Assembly: GCA_964564535.1 (NCBI GenBank)
Contig: CAZMBH010000002.1
Coordinates: forward strand, 1 to 37,513
Direction of reading: 5' to 3'
Length of the DNA stretch: 37,513 nucleotides
Origin: GWC2-37-13 sp964564535
GTDB lineage: Bacteria; Patescibacteriota; Microgenomatia; UBA1406; GWC2-37-13
Position numbers and translations under genes: made by a program. This document shows positions 23,294 to 30,609 of this stretch, one piece after another (the first letter of the stretch is position 1; each line of letters opens with the position of its first letter). The notes under the pieces are model-generated. The model had not been told where the DNA came from and made no database searches. It worked only from the letters and a program-made list of their open reading frames with translations.

Positions 23294-24436
23294 TTATCTA
23301 ATTCCTACCAAATAAAGGTCCGGTAGTTCGTTCTCCTGTGCATTAAGGTTGGTCAACACAACGATCTTTCCATCATTGGTTGTATTAAAAAAGGAGCTTT
23401 CAAAAGGCCCGGAATAAATTGACTGTTTATTTGTCCCATCATAGTCAATAATGGAGATCTTTTTTTCTTCTTCAACGACAAGATGGCGGGAATCGAAATA
23501 CCATTTTAAATTAAGATTTGGAAGTAAAAAGTTTTTGTCTTCTTTACGGTCGTAAACATATATTTTATCTTTTATTAACAATCTTTCTTCAGGTGTTTGG
23601 TTGGTAGAAATAAGAGGCGGATTGATCATTAAGGGTAGTTCAACGTTTTCCTTTGTTTTATAAAGGATTTTAGCTTCATTAGGTGAAAAGGAAATAATCT
23701 GGAAAGAACTTGAGGCGATTTTATCGAAATCTTTTGGAAACGTTTCTAAAATTTTACTGTAATTCTTGCTTTTTTCGTTTTGCCAGGCTTCAATAAGTGT
23801 TTCTTTAGAAAGAGTAACTTCGAGAGGATTTTGATTGCTTTCCTCGAGAGAAATTAGGTAGCTATTTTGCTCTAGCTCAATAATTGCCTGTTTTTGATCC
23901 GGGGAAAAGATCACTTTAATATTTTTTAAATCTTCAATAAGAGAAAGTTGAGATAAATCAACGGTCTTATTTAAAGGCGGGAAAAACGGCAGGGTTTTTT
24001 TTCCGGCGTCAAAAAGATAGGCAGACTCGCTAGCAAAAAGAACGATTTTATCACCATCATCGGTCGGGACAGCCTTCATAATTCCAAGATTAGTTAGAGG
24101 TGAAAGAGAAGGATTGATCGGAAAAAGAACGGGATCAACGTTAATTACCAACTCCCCCTTAAGATTAATTTTTTTGCTCCAGCTGGTATAACCTTCTTTT
24201 TTTATCTCTACTAAATAATTATCAGGAGGAAGAGTGATATTGGTGTCGGTGACGCCTTTTAGCTCACCGTTTATATAAATTTTAGCTGCTTTAGGTGTTG
24301 AAGTTGCTGAAATTATTCCAGTCGCCCTGACTAATCTTTTTCCCACGTCAAATCGATAACCGCGGGCGTAGGCGATCACAGTAGTTAAGACAAGGGCAAA
24401 CATCAAAAGAAATAGTATTCGAAAAATGATTTTCAT
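23294..24436 (-). CDS. PEGA-domain membrane-anchored protein
   Basis: 380 residues. N-terminal membrane helix (RILFLLMFALVLTTVIAYARGYRFD), then a PEGA domain: ATSTPKAAKIYINGELKGVTDTNITLPPDNYLVEIKKEGYTSWSKKINL (about 44-93). The rest has beta-propeller-like repeats (KIVLFASESAYLFDAGKK, KVIFSPDQKQAIIELEQ, SSFQIISFSPNEAKILYKT, FDSRHLVVEEEKKISIIDYDG). PEGA proteins are usually envelope-surface proteins; the precise role is unknown. Its 3' end is 1 nt past the sortase stop (convergent). Confidence 0.85.
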   Translation of the reverse strand: MKIIFRILFLLMFALVLTTVIAYARGYRFDVGKRLVRATGIISATSTPKAAKIYINGELKGVTDTNITLPPDNYLVEIKKEGYTSWSKKINLKGELVINVDPVLFPINPSLSPLTNLGIMKAVPTDDGDKIVLFASESAYLFDAGKKTLPFFPPLNKTVDLSQLSLIEDLKNIKVIFSPDQKQAIIELEQNSYLISLEESNQNPLEVTLSKETLIEAWQNEKSKNYSKILETFPKDFDKIASSSFQIISFSPNEAKILYKTKENVELPLMINPPLISTNQTPEERLLIKDKIYVYDRKEDKNFLLPNLNLKWYFDSRHLVVEEEKKISIIDYDGTNKQSIYSGPFESSFFNTTNDGKIVVLTNLNAQENELPDLYLVGIR

Positions 24437-24445
24437 AAAAAAATT

Positions 24446-24540
24446 AGTTTATCAAGTTATAAAGTTTTTCAAGTTCATCAAGAATACTATGTTTTACTTT
24501 ATAAACTTGATAGACTTGACAAACTTGATGAACTTCATTT
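24446..24540. repeat. 9-nt-period inverted arrays before mreB
   Basis: Left arm 24446-24483 (AGTTTATCA, AGTTATAAA, an 8-mer GTTTTTCA, AGTTCATCA). Right arm 24496-24540 is five exact 9-mers starting ACTT: ACTTTATAA, ACTTGATAG, ACTTGACAA, ACTTGATGA, ACTTCATTT. The arms are complementary, so the whole can fold as a long hairpin. It lies between divergent genes, PEGA (minus) and mreB (plus). Confidence 0.8.
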
Positions 24541-24573
24541 CAACAACCGTATACCAATATGTCTGTACTGTAT

Positions 24574-24579
24574 TATACT
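24574..24579 (+). promoter_or_regulatory. Probable -10 box of mreB
   Basis: TATACT at 24574-24579, 10 nt before the mreB ATG at 24590 (a second TATACT lies at 24583-24588, too near). No clear -35 is seen. Confidence 0.4.
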
Positions 24580-24589
24580 ATATATACTT

Positions 24590-25597
24590 ATGTTCTTCCG
24601 GAAAAAGATAGGAATCGATTTAGGAACCGCCAACACTTTAGTTTACGTCGCCGGCGAAGGGATCGTTTTAAATGAGCCGACAGTGGTTGCTTATTCTTTG
24701 GAAGGAAAAAACATTTTAGCTGTTGGTGAAGACGCCCGTGAGATGCTGGGACGGACTCCTGGTTCAATTGTTGCTGCCCGGCCGATGAAAGAAGGGGTGA
24801 TTGCTGACTATTCAACAACTTCGGCGATGATCACTTATTTTCTAAAAAAAGGATTAAAAGGCGGAGTTTTTTGGCCGGAAGTAATGATATCAATTCCTGG
24901 AGGCTCTTCACAGGTAGAAAAACGGGCTGTAGTTGCCGCCTGTAAGCAGGCCGGGGCGTCCGACGTTTATTTGATCGAGGAACCACTAGCGGCAGCAATT
25001 GGTGCTAAATTACCAATTTCTCAGGCCTCCGGACAGATGATCGTTAATATCGGTGGGGGAACGACTGAAATTGCGGTGATCTCGCTCGGACAACTGGTTG
25101 TCTACAAAACGGTCCGGGTGGCTGGAACAAAATTAGATGAGGCGGTCATGGTCGAACTTAGAAAAAAACACAATATGATCATTGGAGAAAGGACGGCTGA
25201 AGATATAAAAATTAAGATTGGAAATGCTTATATTAGCGAGGGAGCGGGCGAGGAGCGGAAAATGGAAGTCAAAGGACGGGATTTTCAAAGTGGATTACCA
25301 AAAATCTACGTTATTGGGGAAAAGGATATTAATTTGGCTCTGATTAAACCGCTGAAAGCAATTCTTGACGGAATCAAAGAGGTTCTATCTCAAACTCCTC
25401 CGGAACTAGCTGCCGATATCGTTGACAAAGGAATTGTTCTATCTGGAGGAACTGCACTGCTTACAAACATCGACCGATACATTACTTATTACACCGGTGT
25501 TTCTTCTTTTGTTGTTGATGAGCCGTTATTTTGTGTCATCCGGGGAGTTGGAATGGCTATTGAGAATTTGGATAGTTTTAAGGAAGCTGTCCGATAG
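24590..25597 (+). CDS. mreB: Rod shape-determining protein MreB
   Basis: 335 residues, typical length. Actin-type ATP site: phosphate-1 GIDLGTANT (about 8-16), LNEPTVVAY, phosphate-2 NIGGGTTEIAVISLG, adenosine motif GIVLSGGTALLTNI. RPMKEGVIADYSTTSAMITYFLKK and VRVAGTKLDEAV are MreB-specific blocks. It forms filaments under the membrane that guide peptidoglycan synthesis. It starts with MFFRKKIGIDLG, where the short amphipathic stretch may bind the membrane. Other shape genes (mreC, mreD, rodA) are not seen next to it; a glycosyltransferase follows. Confidence 0.97.
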   Translation: MFFRKKIGIDLGTANTLVYVAGEGIVLNEPTVVAYSLEGKNILAVGEDAREMLGRTPGSIVAARPMKEGVIADYSTTSAMITYFLKKGLKGGVFWPEVMISIPGGSSQVEKRAVVAACKQAGASDVYLIEEPLAAAIGAKLPISQASGQMIVNIGGGTTEIAVISLGQLVVYKTVRVAGTKLDEAVMVELRKKHNMIIGERTAEDIKIKIGNAYISEGAGEERKMEVKGRDFQSGLPKIYVIGEKDINLALIKPLKAILDGIKEVLSQTPPELAADIVDKGIVLSGGTALLTNIDRYITYYTGVSSFVVDEPLFCVIRGVGMAIENLDSFKEAVR

Positions 25598-25606
25598 TAT
25601 TTAAGA

Positions 25607-25634
25607 AAATATTAAATATCAAATATTAAATATC
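25607..25634. repeat. 14-nt direct repeat after mreB
   Basis: AAATATTAAATATC occurs twice head to tail (25607-25620, 25621-25634), followed by degenerate AT-rich copies up to about 25665. Rest of the mreB-wecG gap has the promoter below. Confidence 0.7.
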
Positions 25635-25699
25635 AAATAAACATATTAAATTTAAAAAATCAATATCATATAGTATTATTTAAAATACAAAGTCTAAAT

Positions 25700-25729
25700 T
25701 TGCATTCTGTTTGAGTTTTAGGTTATAAT
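25700..25729 (+). promoter_or_regulatory. Promoter upstream of the WecG/TagA gene
   Basis: TTGCAT at 25700-25705, 18-nt spacer, TATAAT at 25724-25729. The gene starts at 25823. AATTTGAT (25789-25796) and ATCAAATT (25815-25822) form an inverted repeat ending directly before the ATG, which could hide the start in the mRNA. Confidence 0.6.
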
Positions 25730-25822
25730 AAAAGCTAAAAAACTTTATATAAAATTTGAACAAAAACAGTTTAATCTATAACCTTTAAAATTTGATACTT
25801 AACTTATAGTAAACATCAAATT

Positions 25823-26569
25823 ATGAGATCAAACAAAATATTAGGAATAACAATTCCACTTGAAAGTAAATCCAGTATCCTAGAGAAAATCTTATTGTAC
25901 ATCGACCTACCAACCGGTTTTTTCCACATTGTCTCCCTAAACCTCGAGAACATGGTTCTCACCACTGAAAACGAATTGTTTAGAAAGGTCGTTGAGACAG
26001 CCCAAATTAGGATCGTTGATGGCGTTGGGGTTGTCATAGCAGCCCGATGGTTGGGTGTTGAGATAGGGGAGAGGGTGACCGGGGTAGGACTAATGGAAGA
26101 TCTATTAAAGATGGCGTCAGACAGACGCTTAAGAGTGCTGATGATTGGCGGAAAAGAAAATTTAGCACTGAAACTTACCGAGTGCTACAAGGACCAATTT
26201 CCTGAAGCTAAGTTCAAAGGATTGAAGGGGATAGAGAATATTAATAATCCGAAAGAAGATGAGGAAGATACAATTTTTTCAATAGTCGCCGACTATAAGC
26301 CCCACCTGATATTTGTAGCTTTCGGCTCTCCTGATCAGGAACTATGGATAGCTCGTCACAAAAAGGAGTTTACCAATTGTGTAGTTATGGGAGTCGGGGG
26401 AGCCTTTGACTATTTATCAGGTAATGTCGTCCGTGCCCCGGTTTTTATTCAAAAGATCGGACTTGAATGGTTATTTCGTTTAGTTATTCAACCTTGGAGA
26501 TGGAAGAGGCAGTTAAAGTTATTTAAATATACTTGGTTGGTTATCAAGCAAAAAATAGAAACTAAATAA
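25823..26569 (+). CDS. WecG/TagA/CpsF family glycosyltransferase
   Basis: 248 residues. Family blocks: FFHIVSLNLENMVLTTEN, RIVDGVGVVIAARWLG with the conserved aspartate of the proposed active site, VLMIGGKENLA, FVAFGSPDQELWIARHK, and VGGAFDYLSGNVVRAPVFIQKIGLEWLFRLVIQPWRWKRQ. Enzymes of this family add ManNAc(A)-type sugars to lipid-linked GlcNAc in teichoic-acid or capsule synthesis at the inner membrane face. No signal or membrane helix is needed. The next gene starts 8 nt on. With LCP and sortase in the same window, this supports a decorated gram-positive-like envelope, by inference. Confidence 0.94.
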   Translation: MRSNKILGITIPLESKSSILEKILLYIDLPTGFFHIVSLNLENMVLTTENELFRKVVETAQIRIVDGVGVVIAARWLGVEIGERVTGVGLMEDLLKMASDRRLRVLMIGGKENLALKLTECYKDQFPEAKFKGLKGIENINNPKEDEEDTIFSIVADYKPHLIFVAFGSPDQELWIARHKKEFTNCVVMGVGGAFDYLSGNVVRAPVFIQKIGLEWLFRLVIQPWRWKRQLKLFKYTWLVIKQKIETK

Positions 26570-26577
26570 AATATTTA

Positions 26578-27504
26578 ATGGATATTCATAAAGAAATATT
26601 AAAAACAATCAAATACTTCTCGTTTTTTGCTTATCATCCTACGGGAAAAGAAATTTACACGTTTTTGCAGGCTAAAATCAATAGAAATAGCTTCAATATT
26701 GAATTAGATCGTATGGTCAAGCAAAAGATAATCGAAAATCGGGGAAATTATACTGTGGGGGAGTATAGTATAATAAGTCAAAAGTCAAAAGTCAAAAGTC
26801 AAAAATTAAAGTCAAAAGTAAAAAGTAACAATGAAACAATGGAGCAATGGAGTAATTTAAATAATAAGAGGCAAATCTCGAAAAGGAAACTTAATTCATC
26901 AAAATTTAAACTTTTCATTAAATTACTTACCCTATTTCCCCAAATTAAATTAGTTGGGTTGTCGGGCAGTATTTCGATGATGAATGCCGGGGAGAATGAT
27001 GATATTGATTTGTTTATAATCACGGCAAAAAATAGATTGTTTACGGGCAGAATAATTGCTTTATTTTTAGCGCAACTATTAGGATTACGTAGAAGTCGTG
27101 AAGCTCGGAGCTCAAATAATAAAATTTGCCTTAATCTTTTCTTTGATGAAAGAAATCTAAAAGTGCCTAAATTTAAGCAGACAGAGTTTGTCGGGCATGA
27201 AGTTCTTCAAATGAAGCCATTGGTTAACAAAGATGGTGTTTATGAGCGATTCTTAACAGCAAATAAATGGGTATTTAAGCTGTTTCCTAACGCATCCCAT
27301 GTCATTCCCGTCCCCATTCGGGGACAGGCTCCGGCGGGAATCCAGACAAAAAGCACTGGATCCCCGACTAGATCGGGGATGACAGAATCAATCCTTAAGA
27401 AGTTTCAACTGCGTTTAATTAATAAACATAAAACCACCGAAATAATCACCTTTACTCAGCTATGGTTTCACCCAAATGATTTTGAGAAAAAAATAAAGCA
27501 TTAG
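26578..27504 (+). CDS. Nucleotidyltransferase-like protein with two in-frame repeat insertions
   Basis: 308 residues. N-terminal winged-helix-like part (FFAYHPTGKEIYTFLQAKINR), then KLVGLSGSISMMNAGENDDIDLFIIT, which has the GS..(D/E)xD pattern of the polymerase-beta nucleotidyltransferase fold, followed by hydrophobic helices and ICLNLFFDERNL. Two stretches are repeats: nt 26775-26828 is a 7-nt-period array encoding SQKSKVKSQKLKSKVKS, and nt 27301-27383 is a MITE-like palindrome pair encoding VIPVPIRGQAPAGIQTKSTGSP. Both keep the frame. Function not known; it may modify a lipid or sugar with the upstream glycosyltransferase. The 3' end overlaps the convergent gene by 4 nt. Confidence 0.6.
   Translation: MDIHKEILKTIKYFSFFAYHPTGKEIYTFLQAKINRNSFNIELDRMVKQKIIENRGNYTVGEYSIISQKSKVKSQKLKSKVKSNNETMEQWSNLNNKRQISKRKLNSSKFKLFIKLLTLFPQIKLVGLSGSISMMNAGENDDIDLFIITAKNRLFTGRIIALFLAQLLGLRRSREARSSNNKICLNLFFDERNLKVPKFKQTEFVGHEVLQMKPLVNKDGVYERFLTANKWVFKLFPNASHVIPVPIRGQAPAGIQTKSTGSPTRSGMTESILKKFQLRLINKHKTTEIITFTQLWFHPNDFEKKIKH
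26775..26828. repeat. 7-nt-period array inside the nucleotidyltransferase gene
   Basis: AAGTCAA-type units (AAAAGTC) repeated about seven times with drift. It encodes a Lys/Ser-rich linker in the protein. Confidence 0.75.
27301..27383. repeat. Face-to-face palindrome pair (MITE-like), copy 7, in coding sequence
   Basis: Left unit 27301-27345 is an extended-loop variant (GTCATTCCCG ... CGGGAATCCAG, with an inner CCCC/GGGG hairpin); right unit 27356-27383 is the same 28-nt form as in copy 4. It is bounded by T and A and lies in frame inside the preceding gene. Confidence 0.85.
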
Positions 27505-27797
27505 ACTTCTTTCATATAGCAAGTTCCCAGTCCGGCAGATTCAAGTTGATCCAAGATAGTGTCGGCTCTTTTTGCATCGATTTTAAGAGCTTCTGACAGC
27601 TGTTTTGAGGACAGTTCATCGAACTTATCCATCATTTCCAGTGCTTTGCCAAAAAGGGGGTCGCGTTCGATCTTAGCTTCTTTTGCATCTGTCACTCTTT
27701 GAGTCGTGACAGCAGCGGTTTTCACCCCTTCGATTGATTTCAATCGAGAATCGATCTCATCTAATTTTTTAAGAATTACTTTTACAGAATCGTCCAT
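27501..27797 (-). CDS. Small protein with coiled coil and helix-turn-helix-like tail
   Basis: 98 residues from MDDSVKVILKKLDEIDSRLKSIEGV; an upstream in-frame ATG at 27830 would add 11 hydrophobic residues and seems less likely. The N-terminus is a short coiled coil, the middle is charged, and the C-terminal KFDELSSKQLSEALKIDAKRADTILDQLESAGLGTC resembles a winged-helix recognition region. It may be a small DNA-binding regulator. It ends head-on against the nucleotidyltransferase gene with a 4-nt overlap. Confidence 0.6.
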   Translation of the reverse strand: MDDSVKVILKKLDEIDSRLKSIEGVKTAAVTTQRVTDAKEAKIERDPLFGKALEMMDKFDELSSKQLSEALKIDAKRADTILDQLESAGLGTCYMKEV

Positions 27798-27915
27798 GGC
27801 ATTTATTATAGCACAAAAATAGTAATTCAAAATTCAAAAGTTAGAAGTCAAAAGTTAAGCAATCATCATTTTCATAAAGATAATTTACGAGGAAATTGTC
27901 ACCTCCGCCTTCCAT

Positions 27916-28343
27916 GTCATTCCCGCCCCCGATCGGAGTCGAGGGCAGGCTCCGGCGGGTTTAGTGTCACCCCCGCGTAGGCGGGGGTCCAGACTATATA
28001 TACCTTTTATAAAATATCTTGGTATAAATCTTTCCATTCAGGATTTTTTCTCTCAATTAATTTTAACTTCCATAGTCTGTTCCATTTCTTTATTTGTTTT
28101 TCTCTTGTTATTGCTGATCCGGGATTATTATGAAGTTCAAAATAAACTAAATGATGAATCTCATATTTTTTAGTAAATCCATCAATTTCTTTATGTTTAT
28201 GTTCCCATATACGTCTGCTTAAATTATCAGTTACTCCAACATATAGAGTTCCATTCTTTTGAGAATATAGAATGTAGACACAGTATATTTTATCAAACAT
28301 ATAAAGTAATTATCGACTGGATCCCCTCCTACGAGGGGATGAC
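27916..28343 (-). mobile_element. GIY-YIG cassette 2 bounded by inverted palindromes (428 bp)
   Basis: Same parts as cassette 1, reversed: outer palindrome 28317-28343 with tail to the ATG, ORF 28007-28300, inner palindrome 27966-27992 (GTCACCCCC..GGGGGTCCAG on plus), and the extended-loop variant from 27916. Total length is 428 bp, equal to cassette 1, and the region from the stop codon to the far end is nearly base-identical in both. The outer bases are T and A. No clear target duplication is seen. Confidence 0.75.
28007..28300 (-). CDS. GIY-YIG nuclease family protein (paralogue 2)
   Basis: 97 residues, same start and same end as the protein at 6066-6359, with about a dozen substitutions spread along the chain (e.g. 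YSQKNG for SSQKNG, EIDG for KVDG, LHNNPGSAITREK for VHNNPESAIQREK). VYILYS, LYVGVTDNLSRRIWEHK and the glutamate in AITREKQIKKW are all present, so both copies look active. The substitutions do not break the frame, which suggests selection or recent spread. Confidence 0.92.
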   Translation of the reverse strand: MFDKIYCVYILYSQKNGTLYVGVTDNLSRRIWEHKHKEIDGFTKKYEIHHLVYFELHNNPGSAITREKQIKKWNRLWKLKLIERKNPEWKDLYQDIL

Positions 28344-28450
28344 ATAAATCATTTTTTGCCTTTTGACTTTTAACTTAACAAAAGTAATGATGATTGTCTA
28401 CCGCTTATAACCTACAAAATAGAAAGTTTAAATTGTCAGAAGCGTCTATT

Positions 28451-28903
28451 TTAATTCAGTCTCCAGATGAAATAATTCAAGAGAGTCGCAAATGAAACCC
28501 AGAATAAATAGGGGATTAGAAGTAGTGATGAGATTTTATTAACTTTTCGGAAATTAATGATCATCGCAATGATAAATATCCAAATCATAATTATGATGTA
28601 AAGAGCAAATAGGGTGTCTTTTAGTCCAAAAAAAACCGGTGTCCAGATCAAGTTAAAAAAAAGATGAATAAAAAATAACCGGACGTTAAATTTTGCTTGT
28701 TTAGTATTTTTAATCCAGTTTAAATAGACGGCAATTCCCATCATTAAGTAAAGAATCAACCATACCGGTCCAAATAACCAATTAGGCGGTGAAAATGACG
28801 GTTTATTTAAGTAGACATACCAAGTAGGAATGGCATTAATTGTAAAATAAGAACCGATAAAACCTGAAAGTTGAGGAAGAATCAAAGAGATAATCAACTT
28901 CAT
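28451..28903 (-). CDS. TspO/MBR family protein
   Basis: 150 residues with five membrane helices. Conserved blocks: WYVYLNKPSFSPPNWLFGPVWLILYLMMGIAVYLNW, FFIHLFFNLIWTPVFFGLKD, and LLLIPYLFWVSFATLLNYFIWRLN. TspO proteins bind porphyrins or other lipophilic molecules; the role in bacteria without haem synthesis is unclear. It starts 14 nt after the SIMPL gene and is probably the last gene of the radical SAM-led operon. Confidence 0.95.
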   Translation of the reverse strand: MKLIISLILPQLSGFIGSYFTINAIPTWYVYLNKPSFSPPNWLFGPVWLILYLMMGIAVYLNWIKNTKQAKFNVRLFFIHLFFNLIWTPVFFGLKDTLFALYIIIMIWIFIIAMIINFRKVNKISSLLLIPYLFWVSFATLLNYFIWRLN

Positions 28904-28917
28904 ATTATATTTTTAAA

Positions 28918-29721
28918 TTAATATAATTCGTATGTGGCTGTATATGAGGCGGTGATCTTCACCGACTGTTCGTTGTAATAAACATTTTCATCTTCATTTG
29001 GCAATGCTTCTTGAACACCGGAATCAAATTGAGCCTCTTTCATCATTGACGAAGAATCACCGGTAGTTGCTTCCATCGGCAAAGGAAAAGGTCGGGGATT
29101 ATTAGTATCGTCAAGAGATAATAACTTTCCCACCTTTAGATGATTGATCTTTGCAATTGATTCAATCTGGCTTCGTGTATCTTTTAAAGCTTCTTCTTTC
29201 GCTTTCGATTCCCAAACTTTTTGATTTTTTAAAGAATAATAAGAACTTATGATTTGAGCATTCGTATTCTTGGAAACTTCGTCATAGATTTTTTCAATAT
29301 TTTTAATTGGATCCAAAATAAGAGTTAAGTTAGTTGTAACGGTTGGGGAAGTATTAGTCGGTGGCCTGGGCATCATTTTCAAATCAGTTTCAGGTTGAAA
29401 ATTGCGGATAACTGACGAAGAATAGCTATTAATTGTAATCCGGCTTTCAGGAATACCCAATTTGACAAGATCGGACTTGAGTTTATCAACATCCTTTTTA
29501 TTTTCTTCTTGGGCTTTTTCATAAGTAGTCGAGATGTTTTTTAATTGAATTGTGATGGTTGCCTGATCGGTAGTTGCGTCAATTTCACCTGTTCCAACAA
29601 CCGAAACAGTCTGCTTGGGTTCTTTAAAATTTTGAATTAATTTGAAACCGGTAATTCCAATTACGGCGCCAATCACCAAAAGAGCCAAGACGGATAAGAT
29701 TTTTTTGAAATCGATATACAT
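28918..29721 (-). CDS. SIMPL (DUF541) domain protein
   Basis: 267 residues. N-terminal membrane helix (ILSVLALLVIGAVIGITGFKLI, about 8-29), then the SIMPL domain: VSVVGTGEIDATTDQATITIQLK, KKDVDKLKSDLVKLGIPESRITINSYS, TNLTLILDPIKNIEKIYDEV and a C-terminal EQSVKITASYTATYEL. It is expected outside the membrane as an anchored oligomeric protein of unknown role, sometimes linked to oxidative stress. It follows the EpmA-like gene by 39 nt. Confidence 0.92.
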   Translation of the reverse strand: MYIDFKKILSVLALLVIGAVIGITGFKLIQNFKEPKQTVSVVGTGEIDATTDQATITIQLKNISTTYEKAQEENKKDVDKLKSDLVKLGIPESRITINSYSSSVIRNFQPETDLKMMPRPPTNTSPTVTTNLTLILDPIKNIEKIYDEVSKNTNAQIISSYYSLKNQKVWESKAKEEALKDTRSQIESIAKINHLKVGKLLSLDDTNNPRPFPLPMEATTGDSSSMMKEAQFDSGVQEALPNEDENVYYNEQSVKITASYTATYELY

Positions 29722-29760
29722 AATATGATTTACTCACAAATGAATTATAAAATCAAGCGA

Positions 29761-30609
29761 TTAAATGATAGAAGATTTGTTATTTAAAACCATTACCAAT
29801 CGTTCAATTCCAATTCCAATTCCGGCATAAGATTTTTTACTCATCATTTTAAGCGAATTTAAAAATTCCTCATCAATAGGCAGGTTGGTCCGCTTTTGTT
29901 CATGAGTAAATATTTTTCGCAAGGATTTCGTATCAGTATTTTCCGTATTTCCGTTTCCTATCTCAATTCCGGAAACATAAAACTCAAAACGCTGCGCAAA
30001 TAAAGGATTATTTTTTTGAGGTTTGCAAAGAGGAGAAATTTGAGAGGGAAAGTCGATGAGAAATAAAGGAGTTTTCGGTAATTTTGATTCTATTTCATTG
30101 ACAAATAGCTGATCATAATCTTTTAAAAATAATTTATTGTTAGAGATAGCTTTTTCTAAATCCAGGTCAAGATACTTTTGGAATAGTTTTTTTAGAGAAA
30201 GAACCGGCCAGTTTTTTTTAAAACCAAAATTGACAAAAAGCTTTTCAACATCAAACATAATATCCGTGTAGACGGCATTCTCTCTATACCATTCGAGCAT
30301 TAAAAATTCCGGAAGATGCAAGCTTCCGGATCTTTCAAGATTACGAAATGATTTTGAGATGGCAAAACAGTTGCCTATTCCTTGAGCCAGCATTTTCTTG
30401 ACGCCCCGTTCAGGGGACATCGGTAAAAAATAAGTTTTTTCAATCCCTTGAGTTTTCCAAACGGTTGAAAAAGGAGTCAGATTCGGTTCAGATGGAAGAG
30501 TATCGTTTAAAATATCCGGAATAACTTCATGAAAGTTTTGTTTATAGAAAAAAGACCGGATAGTTTTAATTACTTCCTCTTTATTTATTGATGACTGAAC
30601 GTTATTCAT
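29761..30609 (-). CDS. EpmA/PoxA-like class II lysyl-tRNA-synthetase paralogue
   Basis: 282 residues. No anticodon-binding domain. Catalytic-core motifs: ILNDTLPSEPNLTPFSTVW, YFLPMSPERGVKKMLAQGIGNCFAISKSFRNLERSGSLHLPEFLMLEWYREN (motif 2), and KKSYAGIGIGIERLVMVL (motif 3, GxGxER). This matches EpmA (GenX/PoxA), which joins beta-lysine to a lysine of elongation factor P. Its start lies 8 nt inside the radical SAM gene, so the two are made together. The substrate is not known here; EF-P is not in the window and the partner is not EpmB. Confidence 0.88.
   Translation of the reverse strand: MNNVQSSINKEEVIKTIRSFFYKQNFHEVIPDILNDTLPSEPNLTPFSTVWKTQGIEKTYFLPMSPERGVKKMLAQGIGNCFAISKSFRNLERSGSLHLPEFLMLEWYRENAVYTDIMFDVEKLFVNFGFKKNWPVLSLKKLFQKYLDLDLEKAISNNKLFLKDYDQLFVNEIESKLPKTPLFLIDFPSQISPLCKPQKNNPLFAQRFEFYVSGIEIGNGNTENTDTKSLRKIFTHEQKRTNLPIDEEFLNSLKMMSKKSYAGIGIGIERLVMVLNNKSSII

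Noticed and set aside
24426..24611. Small plus-strand ORF before mreB
   Set aside because: It is made of the 9-nt arrays and overlaps the mreB start.
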